Under the pieces are notes generated by a model. The model had not been told where the DNA came from. It ran no database searches and saw only the letters and a list, made by a program, of their open reading frames with translations. Below are positions 42,462-49,777 of a stretch of 55,773 nucleotides of DNA, piece after piece (positions within the stretch are counted from its first letter, which is position 1; each line of letters opens with the position of its first letter). The position numbers and the translations under genes are program-made. Location: positions 1 to 55,773 of the forward strand of contig JAMPFS010000016.1 of the NCBI GenBank assembly GCA_023664325.1, given 5' to 3'. Source of the stretch: Clostridium sp. (GTDB lineage: Bacteria > Bacillota > Clostridia > Lachnospirales > Lachnospiraceae).

Positions 42462-43412
42462 ATGATTATGAGATTTATTAAGGAATTGAGAGAAGGAGAT
42501 ATGATTTCTTCTATTTATCTGTGTAAGGATAAGAGAACATTACAGACAAAGGCTGGGAAGAATTATTATTCGATGCAGCTGCATGATAAGACAGGTTTTG
42601 TGGATGGCAAGGTGTGGGATTTATCCAGTGGGATTGAGCATTTTGAATCTATGGATTATATTCAGGTAGATGCGCAGGTTGTAAGTTTTCAGGGTGCGCT
42701 TCAGCTAAATGTCCGCCGTGTCAGAAAGGCGGTGGAAGGGGAGTATAATCCGGCGGATTATATGCCGTGTTCCAAGAAAAACATAGATGAGATGTATGAG
42801 GAACTGGTGACAATGATACATACTGTAAAGGAACCGCATTTATTGAAACTGTTGCAGAGTGTATTCACAGAGGATGAGCAGTTTATTAAAGATTTTAAGA
42901 TTCATTCTGCCGCTAAGACCATGCATCATAATTTTGCCGGTGGTCTGTTAGAACACAGCCTTTCTGTGTCTAAGCTTTGTGATTTTTTTGCAAAGCAGTA
43001 TCCTGTGATAAACCGCGACCTGCTGATAACGGCTGCGCTTTGCCACGATATCGGTAAAATGACGGAAATTTCAGGTTTCCCGGAAAACGATTACACGGAT
43101 GAAGGGCAGTTGATTGGGCATATTGTACAGGGTGTGATTATGCTGGAGGCAAAAATGCAGCAGATTGAAGGGTTTCCGGTAAAGCTTGGCAATGAGTTAA
43201 AGCATTGTGTTTTGGCACATCATGGGGAACTGGAATACGGTTCACCGAAAAAGCCTGCATTAATCGAAGCCGTAGCATTGGCATTTGCAGACAATACTGA
43301 TGCGAAGCTGGAGGGCTTTATTGAAGTGTTGGACAGCAATGATAAAAATGGTGAATGGTTTGGCTTTAACCGGATGTTTGAATCAAACATCCGGGCAACA
43401 TCAGTGGATTAG
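42462..43412 (+). CDS. YhaM-like 3'-5' exoribonuclease (OB fold plus HD domain)
   Basis: This 316-residue protein has an N-terminal OB-fold nucleic-acid-binding domain (FIKELREGDMISSIYLCKD, GFVDGKVWDLS, DYIQVDAQV) and an HD phosphohydrolase domain (MHHNFAGGLLEHSLSVS, CHDIGKMTEI, HCVLAHHGELEYG). Length and order match YhaM of Bacillus, a Mn2+-dependent 3'-5' exonuclease on RNA and DNA. The start at 42462 could also be the ATG at 42468; the only clear ribosome-site-like AGGAGAGGAG is rather far upstream. Confidence 0.88.
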   Translation: MIMRFIKELREGDMISSIYLCKDKRTLQTKAGKNYYSMQLHDKTGFVDGKVWDLSSGIEHFESMDYIQVDAQVVSFQGALQLNVRRVRKAVEGEYNPADYMPCSKKNIDEMYEELVTMIHTVKEPHLLKLLQSVFTEDEQFIKDFKIHSAAKTMHHNFAGGLLEHSLSVSKLCDFFAKQYPVINRDLLITAALCHDIGKMTEISGFPENDYTDEGQLIGHIVQGVIMLEAKMQQIEGFPVKLGNELKHCVLAHHGELEYGSPKKPALIEAVALAFADNTDAKLEGFIEVLDSNDKNGEWFGFNRMFESNIRATSVD

Positions 43413-43547
43413 GACGTTAAGGAAAGGCGCCATCCCGGTTTCAAGAAAAAATAGAATAGGTTTTGTACGCCTCGTCGGAAAAATGATGGGATTGGTCGGA
43501 AAAAGAGAAAAAGATATGTCCAATATGGTATGCTGATTTGTGTAACA

Positions 43548-43569
43548 TGGACGTAATTGCAAACGTCCA
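43548..43569. promoter_or_regulatory. Inverted repeat TGGACGT-n8-ACGTCCA
   Basis: TGGACGT (43548-43554) and ACGTCCA (43563-43569) form a perfect 7-base inverted repeat just downstream of a TGGTATGCT extended -10-like element (43526-43534) and before the ATG at 43601. It could be an operator or an mRNA hairpin. Confidence 0.45.
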
Positions 43570-43600
43570 ACGATTAGCTTATAGGATGAGGAGGCGTACT

Positions 43601-44740
43601 ATGAAAGGAAAAAGAAAGTATTTGGCAACTGTTTTGCTTGTGTTATTGTCTGTTATTGTTCTGTGGCCGGCAAAGGCCAAAGCAGCGGTAACTTTTGAAA
43701 ATATCCCGGTATATGTGGTGAACGATATGCGGGATTATGACCAGGTGATCGGGTTGTCGTGGAATCTGCAATGGAACCTGAACCGGGATGCGGGAGTGTC
43801 GGAGCAGTGCCGTTATGGAAAGTTTACTCTGGAGAAGGATTCCTTTGTGCGGATTAAAATGTCAACGGTGGGCAAATCAACGTATGCTTCGGAAGAATAT
43901 TTTAGATTGTACGGAAATGAAAGCATGGCAGTTCCGATGACGGATAACAATATGGGTTTTGGTTCCGGTGATGATTATTTTCTGCTGAAGGCGGGAACCT
44001 ATTATATGCAATGCGGCAGTAAATTATATCTGAGCAGCGTTTCCAGTCATTCTACCAAAATTATGATTGGAGCAGTACCGGAAACGCAGGGCATTCAGGT
44101 TGAACAGAAAGCCAGCGCAGACCGGAAGAAGATAACCGTTACGGTGACTCAGAAATTCGCCACGGAGATTGGAAAGGCAAAGTGGTGTGAGGGAAAGGTC
44201 ACCGGCATGGTATATCAGGGAGAAGAGATGAATACGGTTAACCCATCGTTTACGGTTACGAAGAACGGATGGTATACTGTGTTTTTCAGATCTGAGAGTT
44301 CGGTGGCATTTAATAAGGATGTGGAATACTATGCGTATATTAATGTGACCGGTATCGGTGAGGGCGCAAAGAAAGGCGTCACATATCAATCCAACAATTT
44401 AAAGTATAAGTTGGTAAAAAATGGTTTTGACGGTACAGGAACCGTAATGGTGACAGGAATGGTGAAATCAAAAACATCTGTTACGATTCCCGAGACGGTT
44501 AAGATCAAAGGACAAAGCTATCAGGTTGTCAAGATTAACAGCAAAGCATTCTATAAAAAGAGCAAGTTAAAGAAGATTACAATTAAATCCAAAAATATTA
44601 AGACAATCGGCAAAAATGCGTTTAAAGGAGTTAATAAAAAGGCGGTCTTCAAGGTTCCGAAGGCTCAATACAAGGCATATAAAAAGCTTCTTACTTCCAA
44701 GACCGGATTTGTAAAGAAGACGATGAAGGTGAAAAAGTAG
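43601..44740 (+). CDS. Secreted protein with C-terminal leucine-rich (BspA-type) repeats
   Basis: This 379-residue protein has a signal peptide (KYLATVLLVLLSVIVLWPAKAKA, about 6-30). A region of about 260 residues that I do not recognise follows, then BspA-type LRR units at the C-terminus (TVKIKGQSYQVVKINSKAFY, LKKITIKSKNIKTIGKNAF, KAVFKVPKAQYKAYKKLL). The end is very Lys-rich. It should be extracellular or wall-bound, with a binding rather than catalytic role. GAGGAGG lies 7 bases before the ATG at 43601; the longer frame to 43538 has no site. Confidence 0.8.
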   Translation: MKGKRKYLATVLLVLLSVIVLWPAKAKAAVTFENIPVYVVNDMRDYDQVIGLSWNLQWNLNRDAGVSEQCRYGKFTLEKDSFVRIKMSTVGKSTYASEEYFRLYGNESMAVPMTDNNMGFGSGDDYFLLKAGTYYMQCGSKLYLSSVSSHSTKIMIGAVPETQGIQVEQKASADRKKITVTVTQKFATEIGKAKWCEGKVTGMVYQGEEMNTVNPSFTVTKNGWYTVFFRSESSVAFNKDVEYYAYINVTGIGEGAKKGVTYQSNNLKYKLVKNGFDGTGTVMVTGMVKSKTSVTIPETVKIKGQSYQVVKINSKAFYKKSKLKKITIKSKNIKTIGKNAFKGVNKKAVFKVPKAQYKAYKKLLTSKTGFVKKTMKVKK

Positions 44741-44790
44741 GTGTTACCAGTTTTATGGGGAAAATCCCATTGGAAAATACACAATGGTTC

Positions 44791-44855
44791 ATTGCAGGGG
44801 GCTGCCGCATCCAAGTACCCGCTTATGGGTTGGAAGCGGCGCCTCCTTTTGCAAT
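44791..44855. terminator. Strong hairpin terminator after the LRR gene
   Basis: ATTGCA, GGGGGC/TGCCGC, ATCCAA and ACCC pair in order with TGGGT, TTGGA, GCGGC/GCCTCC and TTTTGCAAT, giving a long stem with small bulges and a CCTTTT tract on the 3' side. Confidence 0.7.
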
Positions 44856-44863
44856 TTATTCAG

Positions 44864-45010
44864 CAGGCAATTGCGAAACATTTTATTTGTGGAATGCTTA
44901 TTGTGAAATCTATATAACTTTTCTCGGCTAACGTTCCTAATGCTGTCGAAAAGTTATATAGATTTCACAAACGCAAATTCACTTTTTCGAGTTTCGCAAT
45001 CGCCTACATG
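44864..45010. mobile_element. Miniature inverted-repeat element (copy 3) with 23-base perfect inner arms
   Basis: The outer arms CAGGCAATTGCGAAAC (from 44864) and GTTTCGCAATCGCC (to about 45004) are near-complementary. Inside, 44901-44923 (TTGTGAAATCTATATAAC...) is the exact reverse complement of 44948-44970. The 9-base TTTATTCAG lies on both sides (44855-44863 and 45011-45019), a likely target duplication. Ends match copies 1 and 2, but the inner sequence is unrelated to theirs. There is no coding capacity. Confidence 0.75.
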
Positions 45011-45156
45011 TTTATTCAGGATAAATATATTGAAGAAAAAATATAGAAAAAGGAAGCTATATTTGTTATGATAAGGCAGGAAGTGCGGTGGGTGTCTCGT
45101 GCAGGCATTTTGAACCGCCGGGAAAGGCAGATTAGAAAATTGGAGAGTTGCAAACA

Positions 45157-45903
45157 ATGATACGGGAAGAGTTGCCACAGCAGTTTACAATCTATATATG
45201 TGAGGATATTAAAGAGCACAGCGAAAAAATGCTTGAGGCATGTTCGCTGCTGGCAAAAGAATATTCCTTAAAGATAACGGTTTTCCAGTCTGCGAAGGAA
45301 CTGCTGCAAAAGCTTCATCATTTACGGCAGGAAAACGCAGAGTTTCCGAACCTGATTTTATTGGATATTGAGATGCCGGAAATGGACGGCATCACGCTGG
45401 GAAAGCAGATCCGGGAAATGAATGCGGAGATATTCTTAGTTTTTGTCACCTCCTATATCGAGTATGCCGTAAAGGGCTATGAGGCAGATGCGTTCCGGTA
45501 TCTGTTAAAGCCGTTATCGCAGGAGGCGGTGCGCAGCCTGCTTGTCGATATACAGCGGGAATGTGCCAAAAAGAAGAAAATATCAGTGAAGACGATGAAT
45601 GGGGAAATCCTGCTGCCCCTGAATGAAATCATCTATATCAGCGCAGAGGATAAGTGTACGGTATTGTACACAAAATCACAGCATTATATCAGCGATGACA
45701 GCCTGAAAAAATATGAGGAACAACTGCGGGATTGTGGATTTTTTCGGATTCACCGGAAATATCTGGTTAATCTGTACCATCACAGAGGAACGCAGACAGG
45801 GAAAATCCTGCTGTCCTCCGGCTTAAGCCTGCCAATTACGAGGAAACGGGTGCCGGAGTACAGGAGCAGCCTGTTTCATTTTCTGGGAGAGGATTTGATA
45901 TGA
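45157..45903 (+). CDS. LytTR family response regulator
   Basis: This 248-residue regulator has a receiver domain (CEDIKEH near the start; D70 in LLDIEMPEMDG; K104-region LLKPL) and a C-terminal LytTR DNA-binding domain (EIIYISAEDKCTVLYT, DCGFFRIHRKYLVNLYHH). Such regulators usually work with AgrC-type kinases on peptide or wall signals. I chose the ATG at 45157 with GGAG 11 bases before; the TTG at 45148 is too close to that site. It overlaps the kinase gene start by four bases. Confidence 0.9.
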   Translation: MIREELPQQFTIYICEDIKEHSEKMLEACSLLAKEYSLKITVFQSAKELLQKLHHLRQENAEFPNLILLDIEMPEMDGITLGKQIREMNAEIFLVFVTSYIEYAVKGYEADAFRYLLKPLSQEAVRSLLVDIQRECAKKKKISVKTMNGEILLPLNEIIYISAEDKCTVLYTKSQHYISDDSLKKYEEQLRDCGFFRIHRKYLVNLYHHRGTQTGKILLSSGLSLPITRKRVPEYRSSLFHFLGEDLI

Positions 45904-47105
45904 CGGATTATGTAATGGAGATCACATCAATTTTTATCAATACATTTGCCATGCTGGATTTATGGTTAATCTTAAGCCTGCTGTTTGGCTGCGATATGCG
46001 GGTGACATCCCGGAATTTAGCCATAGCATCGGGCATATTTATTTTGGTCTATCTGCTCAGTATGTTTATTTGTAAGACGGATACAGCCGTAACCGCAGTC
46101 ATGTTTGCGTATAATGTGCTGGTGACATTGATTTTAACGAATAAAAGGCGTATCAAGACAATGCTGCTGGAAATCCCCGCTGTATTTGTATATGTGGAGT
46201 TTGGAGTATTCATGGATCTGCTTGAACGGTTTTTCGGGCTTAGCCAGTATCATATTGGAGCAGAAGGACTGACACCGTCCGATATGGTATCGGATCCCCT
46301 GCTGTTTGTCCTGCTGCTGTGCCTTAGCCGGACAAAAGTGGCAAAAGCAAAATCCATCCAATTGACGATTGGGGAGGGAGTGGTTCTCACCCTGTTTTGT
46401 GCATTCAGTCCGGCTATCGTCATGGGACTGGAGTGGTTTGAGGGCATGGTCAATGCTCCTCTTTATAAGGGCATATGGATACTCTTCATGATGATCTTGA
46501 ATATTGCAGTGGTTTACGCCATTGTCCACAGAAAAATGGCGGCTTATTACCGGCAGCTTTCCGAGAATTACAAGAAGGAGTTTGAAACGGAATATTCCTT
46601 TTTCAGGGATTACCGGGAACAGCAGGAGGATACCGTAAAATTCCGCCATGACTGGAAAAACCATATGCTGTTATTGCAGGAAATGCTGGAAAAGGGAGAG
46701 TATGGAAAGGCAGAGGGCTATTTCCGGGATTTGACCGCTGACACGTCAAAATCGGTTTATCAGGCAGCAACCGGAAATGAGCTGGTGGATATGATTTTAA
46801 GCACAAAGATGGCGGTACTGGAAGAGAACGGGATTATCCTGCAATGCAGGGGCGCGCTTTCGGAATTTAATTTTATGAATTATGTGGATGGCTGTATTCT
46901 GCTTACGAACCTGATTGATAATGCGGTGGAAGCAAATGAAAAGGTAAAGGGAAAGCGTTATATCCTGCTGACAGCAAAGAAAACAGAGGGCGTGTTTTAT
47001 CTGGAAATCAGAAATCCCATGGAAGGCGCACTGCGGCAGGCGGAAGGAAAGATTTTGACGACAAAGGCGGTGGAGGAAAATATAGTGGGGAATATCAGAT
47101 TCTGA
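45900..47105 (+). CDS. AgrC/NatK-type sensor kinase with disrupted C-terminus
   Basis: This 401-residue protein has about six membrane segments (to about 210), the phospho-accepting H250 in KFRHDWKNHMLLLQ, and the N box NLIDNAVEAN. It ends abruptly after ILTTKAVEENIVGNIRF, without the G2 (GxGL) box. The expected tail is found in another frame: 47069-47149 encodes KYSGEYQILTQNREYAIQ and ends MMFTV before a stop. So a deletion with frameshift appears to have removed the ATP-lid segment, and the kinase is probably inactive. It overlaps the LytTR gene by four bases. Confidence 0.8.
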   Translation: MTDYVMEITSIFINTFAMLDLWLILSLLFGCDMRVTSRNLAIASGIFILVYLLSMFICKTDTAVTAVMFAYNVLVTLILTNKRRIKTMLLEIPAVFVYVEFGVFMDLLERFFGLSQYHIGAEGLTPSDMVSDPLLFVLLLCLSRTKVAKAKSIQLTIGEGVVLTLFCAFSPAIVMGLEWFEGMVNAPLYKGIWILFMMILNIAVVYAIVHRKMAAYYRQLSENYKKEFETEYSFFRDYREQQEDTVKFRHDWKNHMLLLQEMLEKGEYGKAEGYFRDLTADTSKSVYQAATGNELVDMILSTKMAVLEENGIILQCRGALSEFNFMNYVDGCILLTNLIDNAVEANEKVKGKRYILLTAKKTEGVFYLEIRNPMEGALRQAEGKILTTKAVEENIVGNIRF

Positions 47106-47149
47106 CACAGAACCGGGAGTACGCCATTCAAATGATGTTTACGGTGTAG
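47069..47149 (+). pseudogene. Out-of-frame remnant of the kinase C-terminus
   Basis: In the frame ending at the TAG 47147-47149, the translation KYSGEYQILTQ followed by NREYAIQMMFTV matches the normal ending of AgrC/NatK-type kinases (KYGGEYxI...F.V). It lacks the preceding G2 box and is not joined in frame to the kinase gene. Confidence 0.65.
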
Positions 47150-47214
47150 GGAAGAGATGCCTGCGATTTTTTACTTTCATTCACGGGAAAACGTTAACTG
47201 GAAACATAATTTTC

Positions 47215-47243
47215 TAGACAGAAATATTGTGCAATGTTATAAT
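47215..47243 (+). promoter_or_regulatory. Promoter of the PepSY gene
   Basis: TAGACA (47215-47220) and a perfect TATAAT (47238-47243) are 17 bases apart, with a TG extension before the -10. Confidence 0.75.
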
Positions 47244-47273
47244 ACAACTATCTTGATGATGGGAGGAGTTGTT

Positions 47274-48023
47274 ATGAAAATGAGAAGAGTATTTACCATG
47301 ATTTTTATGATGATTTGCCTTGTGTCAGCGGGAATTCTTGTATCTCCTTATAAGGTATATGCAAAGAAAATTACCAGCATCAGCCAGGCTGAGAAAAAGG
47401 CATTAAAAGAAGTTAAAAATGCAGTTGTGACAGAAGTAGATAAGGATTATGAAAAAGGGACGTTGGTTTACGAGATACATTTGATGAAAGGCAAAAAGGA
47501 ATATGATATCACTTATCGTGCCTCTGACGGGAAAATGGTTTCCTACGGGTGGGAACAGTATAATGTGAGTCCATCCAATAATAAGAAAATAATCAGTAAA
47601 AGTAAGTGCAGAAAGCTTGCGCAAAAAAAGGTTAAAAAAGCGAAGATTACGAGTCTTGTCAGAAAGTATGATGATGGGATTGTTGTTTACAAGGTAAAAT
47701 TGAAAAAGGGTGATAAAAAATATGAACTGAAGTATCATGCAAGAACCGGTAAACTGATAGAGTATGACTGGGAAATAACCCTCAAGAAAGCAAAAAAGAA
47801 GGATACTTATATCGGTGTAGATAAGGCAAAGAGCATTGCGCTTGAAAAGGTGCCGGGCGCAGTTGTTGTGAAAGTGGAATTTGACAAGGATGATGGAGTG
47901 CCTGTATATGAAGTAGAACTGTTGAAGGATGAGTTTGAATATGAGATTAAAATCCATGCTAAGACAGGAAAGATACTGGAAATTGAACGGGAATACAATG
48001 ACCGATATTATTATGATTATTGA
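47274..48023 (+). CDS. Secreted PepSY domain protein
   Basis: This 249-residue protein has a signal peptide (about 1-30, MIFMMICLVSAGILVSPYKVYA) and three PepSY-like repeats: ISQAEKKALKEV to YRASDGKMVSYGW, SKCRKLAQKKV to YHARTGKLIEYDW, and DKAKSIALEKVPGA to IHAKTGKILEIER. PepSY domains occur in protease propeptides and secreted inhibitors; no protease is encoded here. GGGAGGAG lies 4 bases before the ATG at 47274, and a strong promoter is at 47215. It is probably exported and modulates an extracellular protease or binds the envelope, which is inference. Confidence 0.85.
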   Translation: MKMRRVFTMIFMMICLVSAGILVSPYKVYAKKITSISQAEKKALKEVKNAVVTEVDKDYEKGTLVYEIHLMKGKKEYDITYRASDGKMVSYGWEQYNVSPSNNKKIISKSKCRKLAQKKVKKAKITSLVRKYDDGIVVYKVKLKKGDKKYELKYHARTGKLIEYDWEITLKKAKKKDTYIGVDKAKSIALEKVPGAVVVKVEFDKDDGVPVYEVELLKDEFEYEIKIHAKTGKILEIEREYNDRYYYDY

Positions 48024-48038
48024 GAATGCAGCAATCCG

Positions 48039-48078
48039 AGGCCGCCAAACGAGCAAATAAGCTTGCCTGGCGGCTTTG
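48039..48078 (+). terminator. Hairpin terminator after the PepSY gene
   Basis: GCCGCCA (48041-48047) pairs with TGGCGGC (48068-48074), with a second GCAA/TTGC stem inside, followed by TTTGCT. The T run is short. Confidence 0.5.
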
Positions 48079-48140
48079 CTGTGTGAGGCGGCAAGAGAGG
48101 GATCTGGATTTTCCTGTATACGGGATGCGGTGGAGGAAGA

Positions 48141-49619
48141 ATGCTTTTAGAGAAAAATCAGGAATTTGAACTTACAATAGAAGACATGGGAAATGAGGGA
48201 GAGGGTATCGGACATATTGACGGTATGGCGGTTTTTGTGAAGGATACAGTTCCCGGAGATGTGGTGAGGATTAAGCTGATAAAGGTAAAGAAAAATTATG
48301 CCTATGGCAGGCTGCTTGAGGTAATCCACCCGTCTGCTTGCCGGGTGGAGCCGATTTGTCCCCATGCAAGAAGGTGCGGGGGCTGCACGATGATGCATGT
48401 AAGCTATGAAAAACAGCTTGCGTGGAAGCAGGACAAGGTGAAAAACTGCCTGCAAAGGATTGGCGGCATTGCGGATATAGAAGGGAAAATGGAGCCGATT
48501 ATCGGCATGGACGAGGATTCCATTCCGGCAGATGGTTTGGATTTTGCCAGCGAAGGAATACGAAAAGGGGAGATATCGGATCAAAAAGAAGATTTTCCTG
48601 CCATCCGCTATCGGAATAAGGCGCAGTTTCCGGTAAGACGGGATAAGGAGGGCAGACTGGCAATCGGATTTTATGCGGGCAGAACCCATTTGGTGATTGA
48701 TACGGACAAATGCTATCTTCAGGATGAAGTAAATGATGAGATTATAAAGAGATTTCGCAGGTTTATGGAACAGTTTGCGGTGGAAGCTTATGATGAGGAA
48801 CAGCATGCCGGGCTGGTGCGGCATATTTTAACCCGTGTGGGAAGAAAGACCGGGGAGGTTATGATTTGCCTTGTCATCAATGGAAATGAACTGACCGGAA
48901 GAGAGCAGGGGAACAGACAGCTCATAAATGTGGAACGGGAATTTGTAAAGTGCATGGCAGATATCCCCGGAATCACCAGTATTTCCCTGAATGTGAATGA
49001 GGAGAAGACGAACCGGATTCTTGGAACACACTGCCGTACAATATGGGGGAAGGATTACATTACCGATTATATCGGAGAGATAAAATATCAGATTAGCCCG
49101 CTGTCCTTTTATCAGGTAAATCCGCAGCAGACGGAAAAACTTTATCGGAAAGCATTGGAGTATGCAGATTTACAGGGAAATGAGATGGTCTGGGATCTCT
49201 ATTGTGGAATTGGAACCATTTCGCTGTTTCTGGCACAGAAGGCAGGAAAGGTCTGTGGTGTGGAAATCGTTCCTGAGGCGATTGAAGATGCCAGGATGAA
49301 TGCCGGGATAAACGGTATCCGCAATGTGGAATTTTTTGTGGGGAAAGCAGAAGAAATTTTGCCGGAACAGTATGCAAAGACAGGGGAATATGCAGATGTC
49401 ATTGTGGTAGACCCGCCACGGAAAGGCTGTGATGCGGTGGTGATTGATACGATGATTCAAATGGCACCGAAGCGGATTGTCTATGTAAGCTGTGACCCGG
49501 CAACACTGGCGAGGGATGTGAAAATGCTGGCGGCAGCGGGATATGAGGTGGAGAGAGTCTGTGCTGTGGATCAGTTTAGTCATGGGGGGCATGTTGAGTG
49601 CGTCGTGTTGATGTCATGA
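48141..49619 (+). CDS. rlmD: 23S rRNA (uracil-C5)-methyltransferase, RlmD/RlmCD type
   Basis: This 492-residue enzyme has an N-terminal TRAM domain (about 5-60, LTIEDMGNEGEGIGHIDG), the iron-sulfur cysteine set CPHARRCGGC, and a class I methyltransferase domain with VWDLYCGIGTISLFLA, VVDPPRKGCD and the catalytic cysteine in YVSCDPATLARD. It methylates uracil in 23S rRNA (U1939 and/or U747). Between the cluster region and the RYRNKAQFPV motif it has about 30 extra acidic residues (GMDEDSIPADGLDFASEG onwards) not usual in the family. GTGGAGG precedes the ATG. Confidence 0.9.
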   Translation: MLLEKNQEFELTIEDMGNEGEGIGHIDGMAVFVKDTVPGDVVRIKLIKVKKNYAYGRLLEVIHPSACRVEPICPHARRCGGCTMMHVSYEKQLAWKQDKVKNCLQRIGGIADIEGKMEPIIGMDEDSIPADGLDFASEGIRKGEISDQKEDFPAIRYRNKAQFPVRRDKEGRLAIGFYAGRTHLVIDTDKCYLQDEVNDEIIKRFRRFMEQFAVEAYDEEQHAGLVRHILTRVGRKTGEVMICLVINGNELTGREQGNRQLINVEREFVKCMADIPGITSISLNVNEEKTNRILGTHCRTIWGKDYITDYIGEIKYQISPLSFYQVNPQQTEKLYRKALEYADLQGNEMVWDLYCGIGTISLFLAQKAGKVCGVEIVPEAIEDARMNAGINGIRNVEFFVGKAEEILPEQYAKTGEYADVIVVDPPRKGCDAVVIDTMIQMAPKRIVYVSCDPATLARDVKMLAAAGYEVERVCAVDQFSHGGHVECVVLMS

Positions 49620-49655
49620 ATAGAAAAATAGGTGTGTGAAAAGGATCTGATTTTG

Positions 49656-49765
49656 TTGAAAAAGAGGGGCGCAATATCCCTAAATTGTCAACGATAAGTT
49701 GCATTTTTGAAAAGAACAGAGTATAATATTGAAAAAAGGGGACACAATATCCCTAAATTATCAAT
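49656..49765. repeat. Two-copy 37-base direct repeat around a promoter
   Basis: The segment 49656-49692 recurs with few changes at 49728-49765; both contain CAATATCCCTAAATT preceded by AAAA..GGGG. Spacing is about 73 bases. The promoter at 49699-49727 lies between the copies, and the second copy covers the predicted transcription start. Confidence 0.75.
49699..49727 (+). promoter_or_regulatory. Promoter of the AAA/DUF4143 gene
   Basis: TTGCAT (49699-49704) and a perfect TATAAT (49722-49727) are 17 bases apart. Confidence 0.75.
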
Positions 49766-49777
49766 ACAGGAGACGTT

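Larger units (their letters stand above)
44741..45156. other. 416-base gap holding a terminator, a miniature element and a promoter
   Basis: The gap contains the terminator at 44791-44855, the inverted-repeat element at 44864-45010 and an extended -10 TGTTATGAT at 45064-45072 that probably serves the LytTR regulator. I see no coding frame in it. Confidence 0.7.

Noticed and set aside
47403..48056. 217-residue minus-strand open frame over the PepSY gene
   Set aside because: Complement of a Lys-rich coding sequence gives Phe/Leu-rich translation; no start signals.
48147..48824. 225-residue minus-strand open frame over rlmD
   Set aside because: Shadow frame opposite a well-supported gene; composition is unlike protein.
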